Source of the DNA: Lachnospiraceae bacterium UBA4316
GTDB taxonomy: Bacteria; Bacillota; Clostridia; Lachnospirales; Lachnospiraceae
DNA: 11,396 bases
Direction of reading: 5' to 3'
Assembly (NCBI GenBank): GCA_002394535.1
Contig: DGUG01000034.1
Span: 10,917-22,312 of the forward strand
Positions within the stretch are counted from its first letter, which is position 1, and every line of letters starts with the position of its first letter. The notes below the pieces were generated by a model that saw nothing but the letters and a program-made list of their open reading frames with translations, made no database searches and was not told the origin of the DNA. Positions 1 through 7,700 of this stretch are shown one piece after another. The translations under genes were made by a program, and so were the position numbers.

Positions 1-102
1 GATTCTGCCCTCATAGGCAGGATCGTTCCGGTTAAACTTACAGAATGCAAGGGATTTTATTATTTAGGAGAATGTGTCAAAAGGGACGAAGCGAGCTTCT
101 AA
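1..102 (+). CDS. miaB: C-terminal tail of a TRAM-domain protein, probably tRNA methylthiotransferase MiaB (5' truncated)
   Basis: Frame 1 is open from the window edge to a TAA at 100-102 and gives 33 residues. They include IGRIVPVKLTECKGFYYLGE, which reads like the last strands of a TRAM domain (a small RNA-binding beta barrel). In MiaB, the radical-SAM enzyme that adds a methylthio group to i6A37 of tRNAs reading UNN codons, this domain is C-terminal and ends in a very similar pattern. RimO and MtaB also carry C-terminal TRAM domains, but their endings match less well from memory. The radical-SAM core lies outside the window, so the exact enzyme is an inference. The stop is 37 nt before leuS with no terminator between them, which suggests co-transcription. 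Confidence 0.6.
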   Translation, partial: DSALIGRIVPVKLTECKGFYYLGECVKRDEASF

Positions 103-127
103 TGGTGTGGCTCTCAAGAATTAAATG

Positions 128-132
128 AGGAG
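128..132 (+). promoter_or_regulatory. Shine-Dalgarno AGGAG that sets the leuS start
   Basis: AGGAG lies 7 nt upstream of the ATG at 140. The upstream in-frame ATG at 125 overlaps this site and would add five residues (MRRTI) with no SD of its own. The 140 start is therefore preferred, giving the usual LeuRS N-terminus of the MGKYYDH type. Confidence 0.8.
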
Positions 133-139
133 AACGATT

Positions 140-2539
140 ATGGGAAAGTATTATGATCATGAACAGGTAGAAAAGAAATGGCAGGCAAGATGGGAAGAGG
201 CCGGCATATTCAAGGCAGAAGACGGTGGGGCTAAGCCTAAGTTTTACGGGCTTGTGGAGTTTCCGTATCCTTCGGGAGCCGGAATGCATGTAGGACATAT
301 CAAGGCATATTCGAGCATAGATGTTATATCCAGAAAGCGCCGTATGCAGGGCTATAATGTACTGTTCCCCATGGGATTTGACTCCTTCGGACTTCCGGCG
401 GAAAACTATGCCATCAAGACCGGTACTCATCCGGCAGTTATTACCAAGAAGAACATAGAGCATTTCACGGATCAGTTAAAAGCTGTCGGATTTTCTTTTG
501 ACTGGGACAGAAACCTTGCCACAAGCGATCCCGACTATTACAAGTGGACACAGTGGATATTCCTGAAATTGTTTGAAAATGGACTGGTTTTTAGAGCAAA
601 TACACTTGTCAATTACTGTCCGCACTGTAAAGTGGTCCTTTCCAATGAGGACAGTCAGGGCGGCAAATGTGATGTGTGCCACAGCGATGTTGTCCAGAAG
701 GAAAAAAGTGTCTGGTATCTTCGAATAACGGATTATGCCGACAAGCTTCTTGAAGGACTTGATACTGTTGATTTCCCTGAAAATGTGAAGCAGCAGGAAG
801 TTAACTGGATCGGAAGAAGCGAAGGTGCATTTGTTGATTTTAAGCTCAAGGACATTGATGAGAAGCTGGAGATATATACGACAAGATGCGATACGCTTTT
901 CGGCGTTACATTCATGGTAATGGCTCCCGAGCATCCTCTTATTGATAAATACAAGGACAGGCTCTCTAACTTTGATGAGGTTGAAAAGTACAGGGAAGAG
1001 TGTGCCAAGAAGACGGAGTTTGAGAGAACCCAGCTTGTGAAGGAAAAAACAGGTGTTAAGCTTTCGGGAATAAGCGCCATCAATCCTGTTGACGGCAAGG
1101 AGATTCCTATTTTCATCGCCGACTACGTTATGATGGGATACGGAACCGGAGCTATTATGGCTGTTCCCGCACATGACCAGAGAGACTGGGAGTTTGCCAA
1201 AAAGTTCGGTGCGGATATCATTCCGGTAATAGAAGGCGGAAACATTGACGAAGAAGCATATTCCGGTGACGGTAATATGATCAATTCCGGATTCCTAAAT
1301 GGTCTTACGAACAAGAAGGATTCTATTGCAAAGATGCTTGAATATCTGGAGGATAAGGGCATCGGCAAGAAGGGTGTCCAGTACAAAATGAAGGACTGGG
1401 CTTTCAACCGTCAGAGGTACTGGGGAGAGCCGATTCCTCTTATTCACTGCGAAAAGTGCGGAGTTGTAGGTGTGCCTTATGAGGAACTTCCCCTGACACT
1501 TCCCGATGTCAAGAATTTCGAACCCGGTGAGGATGGCAATTCGCCTCTTGCCAAGATTGATTCTTTTGTTAATTGTAAATGTCCCAAGTGTGGTGGCGCT
1601 GCAAAGCGCGAGACAGACACTATGCCCCAGTGGGCAGGCTCGTCATGGTATTTCCTGAGGTTCTGCGATCCCAAGAACGATAAGGCTCTTGCTGATGAGG
1701 CGAAGTTAAAATACTGGATGCCGGTTGACTGGTATAACGGCGGAATGGAGCATGTAACACGACATCTCATCTATTCCAGATTCTGGCACAGATTCCTGTA
1801 TGATATCGGAGTTGTCAACACTCCGGAGCCTTATGCCAAGAGATCATATCAGGGACTTATATTAGGACCTGACGGCGAGAAGATGAGTAAGAGTAAAGGT
1901 AACGTGGTCGATCCTATGGACATTGTACAGCAGTACGGAGCCGATACGCTTAAGCTCTATGTTTTGTTCATGGGAGATTACGGTGCTGCTACACCATGGA
2001 GTGAAAACGGTGTTAAAGGATGTAAGAGGTTCATAGACAGATTTGCAACCCTTGCGGATATTGTTGATAAGAAGCCAGGCGATACATCTCTTGAGAGCAG
2101 TCTACACAAGATGATCAAAAAGGTATCGGAAGATATCGAGCAGATGAAGTTCAATACCGCGATCGCTGCCATGATGTCTTTCATGAATGAGGTTTCTGCG
2201 AACGGCTCCATCACTAAGGATGAACTTGCTGTATTTATTAAGCTTTTGTCTCCCTTTGCTCCGCATATATGCGAGGAGGTGTGGGAGCAGATAGGCGGCG
2301 AAGGTCTTGTAAGCTGCGCTAAATGGCCCGAATTCGATCCTAGCAAGACTGTTGATCAGACTATAGAGATAGCGGTACAAATAAACGGTAAACTTCGAGC
2401 TACCATCGAGATCGACAAGGATGAGAGCAAGGACGGGGCAATAGCAAAGGCCAAGGAAGCGATATCCGATAAACTTACCGGAAATATTATAAAAGAGATA
2501 TATGTACCCGGAAAGATAGTGAACATAGTTATGAAATAG
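140..2539 (+). CDS. leuS: Leucyl-tRNA synthetase (class Ia), LeuS
   Basis: Cytoplasmic enzyme that attaches leucine to tRNA-Leu using ATP and hydrolyses mischarged products. From the ATG at 140 it is 799 aa, close to the roughly 805 aa of Bacillus-type bacterial LeuRS. Visible in order: the HIGH-type motif HVGH (residues 50-53); a zinc module with Cys160, Cys163, Cys177 and Cys180; and the CP1 editing domain with TTRCDTLFG (247-255) and GTGAIMAVPAHDQRD (335-349), whose Asp346 matches the conserved editing aspartate. Next come a second Cys cluster (437, 440, 479, 481, 484), the catalytic stretch PQWAGSSWYFLRF (496-508), KMSKS (581-585), an anticodon-binding helical domain with SPFAPHICEEVW, and a C-terminal domain (about 740-799). 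All key motifs are intact. No T-box leader is visible upstream. It is probably expressed from a promoter before the TRAM gene. Confidence 0.98.
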   Translation: MGKYYDHEQVEKKWQARWEEAGIFKAEDGGAKPKFYGLVEFPYPSGAGMHVGHIKAYSSIDVISRKRRMQGYNVLFPMGFDSFGLPAENYAIKTGTHPAVITKKNIEHFTDQLKAVGFSFDWDRNLATSDPDYYKWTQWIFLKLFENGLVFRANTLVNYCPHCKVVLSNEDSQGGKCDVCHSDVVQKEKSVWYLRITDYADKLLEGLDTVDFPENVKQQEVNWIGRSEGAFVDFKLKDIDEKLEIYTTRCDTLFGVTFMVMAPEHPLIDKYKDRLSNFDEVEKYREECAKKTEFERTQLVKEKTGVKLSGISAINPVDGKEIPIFIADYVMMGYGTGAIMAVPAHDQRDWEFAKKFGADIIPVIEGGNIDEEAYSGDGNMINSGFLNGLTNKKDSIAKMLEYLEDKGIGKKGVQYKMKDWAFNRQRYWGEPIPLIHCEKCGVVGVPYEELPLTLPDVKNFEPGEDGNSPLAKIDSFVNCKCPKCGGAAKRETDTMPQWAGSSWYFLRFCDPKNDKALADEAKLKYWMPVDWYNGGMEHVTRHLIYSRFWHRFLYDIGVVNTPEPYAKRSYQGLILGPDGEKMSKSKGNVVDPMDIVQQYGADTLKLYVLFMGDYGAATPWSENGVKGCKRFIDRFATLADIVDKKPGDTSLESSLHKMIKKVSEDIEQMKFNTAIAAMMSFMNEVSANGSITKDELAVFIKLLSPFAPHICEEVWEQIGGEGLVSCAKWPEFDPSKTVDQTIEIAVQINGKLRATIEIDKDESKDGAIAKAKEAISDKLTGNIIKEIYVPGKIVNIVMK

Positions 2540-2561
2540 TTTTAAGTGTTGAGGTTGTCGA

Positions 2562-3593
2562 ATGCTTAAAGGTCTGTTCATAAGTGAAGATAAGTTCCTG
2601 CTTGACAGGATAAGAGCCGGCTTTTCGGATAAGAAAGGCTATGAGTATCTGTTTGCCTCATCGAGCGAAGAAGCAGTACAGATGTCCAAATGCGGAGATC
2701 TTGCCGTTTGTGTGCTGACTGTTTCAATGAGTGTTATGGATGGCACCGAACTTGCTGAAATAGTGGCTGATGACAATCCAGACGTTAAGTTCATATTCAT
2801 TTATGAAGAGAATAATACCGAAGCGGCCGTCAACCTTTTCAATGATTTTGAAATGTCCTATATCATACCGAGAGACGGATTCTCTGTTGAAATGCTGTCG
2901 GATATGTTTGATCGTGAGGTTAGCTTCTATAATGCCGAAGAAAACCTTCGGGCACAGGCCAAGCTCTACCGCGAGAAGGAACGGCGTTACAAGGACTCCA
3001 TGAATGAAATGTCGGCGGTACTTAACTCCAGAGTCGAGTGCTATTCGCATATAATCAAGCTGTATGCCACATGCATAGACAGCATGTGTATGGATCTTCC
3101 CAAAGAGTATGCATTCAGGATCAGTTCCTTCTTTTCCGATGAACTTAATGAGTTTGTAGAACGTTTTATCATCAGTTCATTCGAACCTGAAGAATATTTT
3201 AAGTTTATTGAGGAAAATGTTAACGATAAAGAGAAACAACGGCATTTTCAGATTACCGGGGCAGATATTGTTCAAAAGGGTGAACTCGGGGAACTGATTG
3301 GTTTTGTATGTCACTTTATAAGTTTCGGGTTTACCGCCAATATGGAAAAATACAGGGCTAAGCTTGAAATCAAAGAGGGGCCGACAGCTGTAAGAGTTGA
3401 TTTTCTGATTGATACAAGACTCGGGAATGTGGATCAGATGATTTTTGATGAATTCTGTAATGTTATGAACAGCTTGCTTGTGATTTTATGCGATAAATGT
3501 GAGAGAGGAGTAAAAGACGGCATTATGCAGTACCGTCTGTTCTTCCTAAAACCTCAAGATGAAGAAACCGATGGTTTGGGAGGTATTGCCTGA
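2562..3593 (+). CDS. Degenerate receiver-domain (pseudo-response-regulator) protein of unknown output
   Basis: 343 aa, starting at an ATG 7 nt after GAGG (2551-2554) and 22 nt after leuS. Residues 1-122 have the layout of a CheY-like receiver domain: an acidic pair at Glu9/Asp10, a beta strand AVCVLTVSMSVMDG (48-61), and alternating strands and helices after it. The phosphoacceptor Asp position is Thr53, the usual Pro of the MPxMDG loop is Ser57, and the conserved Lys position falls at Pro103 (YIIPRD). Classical phosphorylation is therefore unlikely. Residues about 126-150 are highly charged and helical, possibly a short coiled coil. Residues 150-343 match no output domain I recognise: there is no HTH, GGDEF or clear kinase motif. 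There is no signal peptide or membrane segment, so it is probably cytoplasmic. Its stop overlaps the sortase start, which implies translational coupling. Receiver fold is likely; function is unknown. Confidence 0.75.
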   Translation: MLKGLFISEDKFLLDRIRAGFSDKKGYEYLFASSSEEAVQMSKCGDLAVCVLTVSMSVMDGTELAEIVADDNPDVKFIFIYEENNTEAAVNLFNDFEMSYIIPRDGFSVEMLSDMFDREVSFYNAEENLRAQAKLYREKERRYKDSMNEMSAVLNSRVECYSHIIKLYATCIDSMCMDLPKEYAFRISSFFSDELNEFVERFIISSFEPEEYFKFIEENVNDKEKQRHFQITGADIVQKGELGELIGFVCHFISFGFTANMEKYRAKLEIKEGPTAVRVDFLIDTRLGNVDQMIFDEFCNVMNSLLVILCDKCERGVKDGIMQYRLFFLKPQDEETDGLGGIA

Positions 3594-4414
3594 TGGCACG
3601 CAGGAAGAAAATTAGATTTCGCGACCTTCCGAAATCCATTAGGATACGTAAAATCATTACATATATCTTTTTGGCGATTGGCCTTGGGTGTCTCGGATAT
3701 TTCGCATTTTATGTCAAGGAGGCGGATGATACACAGAGCAGCTATGAGCATCTGTCCGACCTGAAAGGGACTGATTATAACCGTAATAAGGGCAAGACTC
3801 TTGTCATGCATCTGACCAAAGATGAAGATGCACCGGATATTCTGTCCGAATACCAGACTCTGTACAATAACAATAAAAGCCTGGTGGGATGGGTCAGGAT
3901 CGATGATACTCTTATCGATTATCCTGTGATGCAGTCACAGAGCAACGAGTATTATCTGGACCATAATTTCAATCAGGAGAAGGATAATAACGGATCGATC
4001 TTTATAGACAGCGAGTGCAGCATTTGGCCGAGAAGCCAGAATATCATAATGTACGGGCATAACATGAAGAGCGGCAAGATGTTCGGCGAACTCAAAAAGT
4101 ACAAGAAGGAAAGTTTCGCCAAGGAGCACCCGTATATATTCTTTGATACATTATATAACAAGGGAAAATACCAGGTTATGTATGTTTTCGGCGAAAACGT
4201 ATATGATGAGGTTGAGGTTGCTTTCAAGTATTACCAGTTTATAAATGCCAATTCCCAGGAAGAGTGGGATTCCGCTATGCATGACATGGCTGAAAAATCA
4301 ATGTATGATCTCGGAATTACCGCCGCCTATGGTGAGGACATAATCACGCTTTCGACCTGCGACTACGAAAAAGATGCGGAAAGATTTGTGGTAGTTGCCA
4401 AACGCGTGAAGTAA
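3593..4414 (+). CDS. Class B sortase (membrane-anchored transpeptidase)
   Basis: 273-aa cysteine transpeptidase that cleaves surface proteins at a C-terminal sorting motif and joins them to the cell wall. A basic N-terminus (MARRKKIRFR) precedes one membrane segment at about residues 21-40, giving an N-in, C-out topology. The catalytic triad is visible: His156 in MYGHNM, Cys256 in TLSTCDY and Arg264 in ERFVVVAKR. The region SLVGWVRIDDTLIDYPVMQ (96-114), the following YYLDHNF, and the long insert before the Cys are typical of class B rather than class A, C or D. Length suits the family. The ATG overlaps the upstream TGA by 1 nt (TGATG), with GGGAGG at 3578-3583 as SD. A terminator follows. Its likely substrate is the 1871-aa protein encoded 380 bp downstream. 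That pairing is an inference from proximity. Confidence 0.95.
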   Translation: MARRKKIRFRDLPKSIRIRKIITYIFLAIGLGCLGYFAFYVKEADDTQSSYEHLSDLKGTDYNRNKGKTLVMHLTKDEDAPDILSEYQTLYNNNKSLVGWVRIDDTLIDYPVMQSQSNEYYLDHNFNQEKDNNGSIFIDSECSIWPRSQNIIMYGHNMKSGKMFGELKKYKKESFAKEHPYIFFDTLYNKGKYQVMYVFGENVYDEVEVAFKYYQFINANSQEEWDSAMHDMAEKSMYDLGITAAYGEDIITLSTCDYEKDAERFVVVAKRVK

Positions 4415-4451
4415 GAGTAAAAGATTATCGGATTCTTTTTAAGGCACATTT

Positions 4452-4480
4452 GCCCGTCACATTTTGTGGCGGGCTTTGTT
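4452..4480 (+). terminator. Rho-independent terminator after the sortase gene
   Basis: A 9-bp stem, GCCCGTCAC (4452-4460) with GTGGCGGGC (4466-4474), contains one G-U pair and an ATTTT loop. It is followed by TTTGTT. It lies 37 nt after the sortase stop. The T-run is short and interrupted, so termination may be incomplete. Confidence 0.85.
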
Positions 4481-4507
4481 ATGTACCACAAAATATGCAT
4501 ATTTTGC

Positions 4508-4535
4508 TTGATTTTTGTTCGATATATAGTAGAAT
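4508..4535 (+). promoter_or_regulatory. Sigma-70/SigA-type promoter candidate for the surface-protein genes
   Basis: TTGATT (4508-4513), a 16-nt spacer and TAGAAT (4530-4535) lie in a very AT-rich stretch just after the terminator. Transcription would start near 4542 and give a leader of about 250 nt before the ATG at 4795. An alternative TTGCTT (4504) / TATAGT (4525) pair with 15-nt spacing overlaps it. Predicted by eye only. Confidence 0.5.
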
Positions 4536-4630
4536 AGATTTGTGATTTTATGTAATCCGTTTTTATTACTTAATTCTGAAAGTTGTAATTAACCTAATGT
4601 ATCATATCGTTTATGACGATATATGAATTG

Positions 4631-4671
4631 ATAAGGCTGATTATATGAACCTTATAGCGAAAATCATATAA
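4631..4671 (+). promoter_or_regulatory. Candidate H-type RNA pseudoknot in the 5' leader
   Basis: Two perfect helices interlock. Stem 1 is ATAAGG (4631-4636) with CCTTAT (4650-4655). Stem 2 is TTATATGA (4641-4648) with TCATATAA (4664-4671). The connecting loops are CTGA (4 nt), A (1 nt) and AGCGAAAA (8 nt), which is classical H-type geometry. The pairing is seen in the sequence. That it forms or binds a ligand is inference, and AT-rich DNA raises the chance of coincidence. It does not match the c-di-GMP, SAM or preQ1 consensus patterns I can recall. Confidence 0.35.
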
Positions 4672-4685
4672 AGCACGGATGCGGC

Positions 4686-4740
4686 CATACATATTCACCG
4701 GAAGCCTTTACGGACAAGGGCAGGGGTTATGTATGTTTTT
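4686..4740 (+). terminator. Terminator-like hairpin in the leader (possible attenuator)
   Basis: The outer stem CATACATA (4686-4693) pairs with TATGTATG (4728-4735). Inside it ACC (4697-4699) can pair with GGT (4725-4727), and GCCTTT (4704-4709) with AAGGGC (4716-4721) including one G-U. TTTTT (4736-4740) follows directly. It lies 54 nt before the start codon and just after the pseudoknot candidate, so it could act as a conditional terminator. The outer stem is AT-rich, so strength is doubtful. Confidence 0.35.
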
Positions 4741-4794
4741 GGTGAGTAAGATTTTCTATTCATAGAATTAAACGGAATCAAAAAGGGAAAAGGC

Positions 4795-7700
4795 ATGGAA
4801 GAGAAGAAGATCATTTACAAATCTATCGATGAGCAGCTTGCTGAGGATGAGAGAAGAAGTACGGCTGCACCTAAATCATCCGATAAGACCGTAGAAAGGA
4901 CGGCAACCGGACCGAAGAGGGGAAGAAAAAAACTTCGCCTTAAAAAGAGTGCCCGCAGGACGATCGGAAGCCTGATGCTCGCAACTTCCATTGTTATCGG
5001 TGCTATCCCCACCGGCGGAGTCAGTGCCAGCTCTCCCGATACCTATGCCGGGTCAAAAGTTCCCGCCCCGGATATCGCGACAGCTGCGGGTATGAGCGCG
5101 ATAACGACCGGTGATACTACAAAAGCTGCATGTAAAGTTGATGTAACGGATTCTTCCAAGCCTCATTTCGGCGGTTTTCCGATCATTCCGGAAACCGATC
5201 CTTCGGATCCCGATAAATATGTAAAGAGAAACTTCGGAAAGTATGATTTTTATGTTGTTGATTATCACGGATTCAAATCCGAGGATTTCCAAAGACCCAT
5301 TTACTCGCTTGGCGGAAGCGGCGGAAGTAACATTGAGAAATATTTTGAGAAGAACGGTGACGATGATCCTTATTTGCCACCAAGCGGACAACTGAATCTT
5401 GTTGCGGGTTATGTGGATACAAGTCTTACGATCGATGCACAATGGGAGTTCGAAGATCGTCTTTATAAATCCGAACTTGTCACGTTCAGTCTTCAGGTTC
5501 CGAAAACAGGTGGCGGATATGAGGGATACGGAATACCGCTTTACGGAAGAAAAATAAGCGTATACGACAAAAAAGTGCTTACCATGCATCATGTCGAATA
5601 TAAGCTTGACGACGGAACCGTCTATTGGGAGAAGGATATTGTTGACGGAAAACTGTTGTCATCGATAAATCCTCCCGCAGCTCCTCCCACTAAAGGCGGT
5701 GTGTCGGGCATATGGACTCCGACACCGATAACTACAGATCCTGTAACCGGTGATCTGTCATTTACCGCGTACTATGAGACTCCGACCCCGACTGCTACCC
5801 CGACTGCTACTCCGACTGCGTCTCCGAGAAAAGGTGATATCGGTCCCGATGAGTTGGTACAGCCTGAGGGGGAAGATGCATCACCGGAAGCGAGTGCTGC
5901 CCCCGAGGAGTCAACGGATGGCGCCGCGAGTGAAACACCGGCTGAAGGCGAAACCGAGGCAAATGTTCCGGCAGCTGATGAAAATACTTTGAACAATGAA
6001 GAAGGGAAGGGTGAGCCTGAAGTTGTCGTAGTAGAATCCGAGAATGCCGATGCAGGTAATTTCGGTCTGACCGGTATACTCCTTCAGACATATAACGATA
6101 CCGAGTACAACGATACCCCGTCCGAATTCTTCTATGCCTGTGACAGATATGCGCCTATCACCAATATATGTGACAATGCATTCAAGGGAACTGAAAATGT
6201 CAATTCGGTAGAACTGCCGAAGAACTTTGCGAAGATCGGTAATTCTGCGTTTGAAGGCTGTACGGGAATTCAGAAGATAACGCTCGGAGATGGTCTGTCC
6301 AGCATAGGAGCTTCCGCGTTTGCTGATTGTGCAAGCCTTTCCACTATTGAATATACGGATCTGTCACCGCTTGCAACGATAGGTATGCTTGCGTTTGCGG
6401 GGTGTACTTCGCTTACAACGTTCTCAGACAGCGGTTCCGGATTTGCATTCCCGAAGAACCTTACAACCATCGGTAACGGTGCTTTTTACGGCGACATCGC
6501 TATTGCGCAACTTGATTTTTCGAAGTTGGTCAAGGGATGTAAAGTAGGCAACTATGCGTTCAACAGATGTAAAGCGGTAACAAGTGTTGAACTCGACGGA
6601 ACGAATACAACCGTTAATAATCTCGGAACGGTTGAGGGACTCTTCCGTGAATGTGAGAACCTTGCGACAGTGAATATGCCCGATGAATTTAACGGCAGCA
6701 TGAAGAAAGACACATTCGGCTGTTGTTATAACATGTCACTGATAAGATTTAATAACAGCACGTCGGGAATTGCGGAAGATCTGATCTATAATGAATTTGA
6801 TAATACACAGATCATTGTGGAAGGCCCCAGACCCGAGATAGATTCGGGTACAGATAGGCTGAAGACACCCGAGGATTCATCGGTACTGGCATATAAGGAC
6901 TGTCTTAAAGTTGATGGTACCGATAAATCGAATAATTATACATACAGATACAGAGTAAGCGAAACGGAATACTATGATTATTGTAATGTAAAAGCTACCG
7001 AGAGCGGAACGCCTACAAACGAAAAGAATGATTTTGTATTCGAGGTCAGAAATGACGGTATGATAACGCATGAGGCAGATCGTCAAAAGTTTGGAACGAA
7101 TTTATGCGATCTGGCCATCGGTGATACTGTCGGTGAAAATGAGATATTTATCAGCGGTATTGATAATAATGTGTTCAAGGATAACAAATCAATAGTTAAT
7201 CTGACACTTCCCACAACAATACATTCAGTGGGCCAGAGTGCGTTTGAAAGCTGTGATAAACTCAACTCGGTAATAATAACAACGAACAATACAACCGACG
7301 GTACCGATCTGAAGGAAAAAGCATTCTTCGATAATCCTGTACTTAAGTATGTTACATATAAGTATAATGGGGACGGATTGTGTGCGATAAGAAGTGAATG
7401 TTTCAAAGATTGTCCGTCACTTGAAGAAGTAAGATTCCTGGCTAAAGAAGACGGGGATTATATTAACGGTTCGGTTGGTTCGGATAAGGATGTTGATAAA
7501 TATGCAAAGTTTTCTACGGGTGGAATAGCTGCAAATGCATTTGAATACGAGCCGAGAACCAGTGCGATCACATTTGTAGGACCGATGAAAGCAGGGTACA
7601 CACCTTACCTTTTTGCAATTGGTAAAGGCGATTATTCCGTGCCCGGTAAAATCAGTAAAAACGAGATTTATATTTTATACAAGACGGAGAATCCGAGAAA

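Larger units (their letters stand above)
4415..4794 (+). other. 380-bp intergenic region: terminator, promoter and structured leader
   Basis: There is no convincing gene on either strand. From left to right it holds the sortase terminator, the promoter candidate, a short hairpin with stem ATATCGT/ACGATAT (4604-4610 with 4616-4622), the pseudoknot candidate and the hairpin with T-run. A small inverted repeat, TTCTAT/ATAGAA (4754-4759 with 4762-4767), comes last, before a purine-rich SD. A possible 8-codon reading frame at 4645-4671 (MNLIAKII) has no clear SD and sits inside the pseudoknot candidate. Confidence 0.7.

Noticed and set aside
1..139. T-box leader upstream of leuS
   Set aside because: No AGGGUGGNACCGCG-like T-box core, specifier hairpin or terminator is visible, and 1-102 reads as a protein C-terminus, leaving only 37 nt.
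125..139. Upstream in-frame ATG of leuS
   Set aside because: It overlaps the AGGAG that serves the ATG at 140 and has no SD of its own; the added five residues are not family-like.
476..1174. Minus-strand reading frame of 232 aa inside leuS
   Set aside because: It lies opposite the conserved leuS coding sequence, has no recognisable domain, and is best explained as a shadow frame.
4628..4657. Second promoter TTGATA / TTATAG in the leader
   Set aside because: Spacing is 18 nt and the -10 is poor; the upstream TTGATT/TAGAAT pair is better.
4645..4671. Leader peptide MNLIAKII as an attenuation uORF
   Set aside because: No SD in front, no run of one amino acid, and it coincides with the pseudoknot helices; kept only as a remark.
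4540..4794. Cyclic di-GMP (GEMM) or SAM riboswitch in the leader
   Set aside because: The conserved core sequences of these classes as I recall them are not present, so no class name is given.
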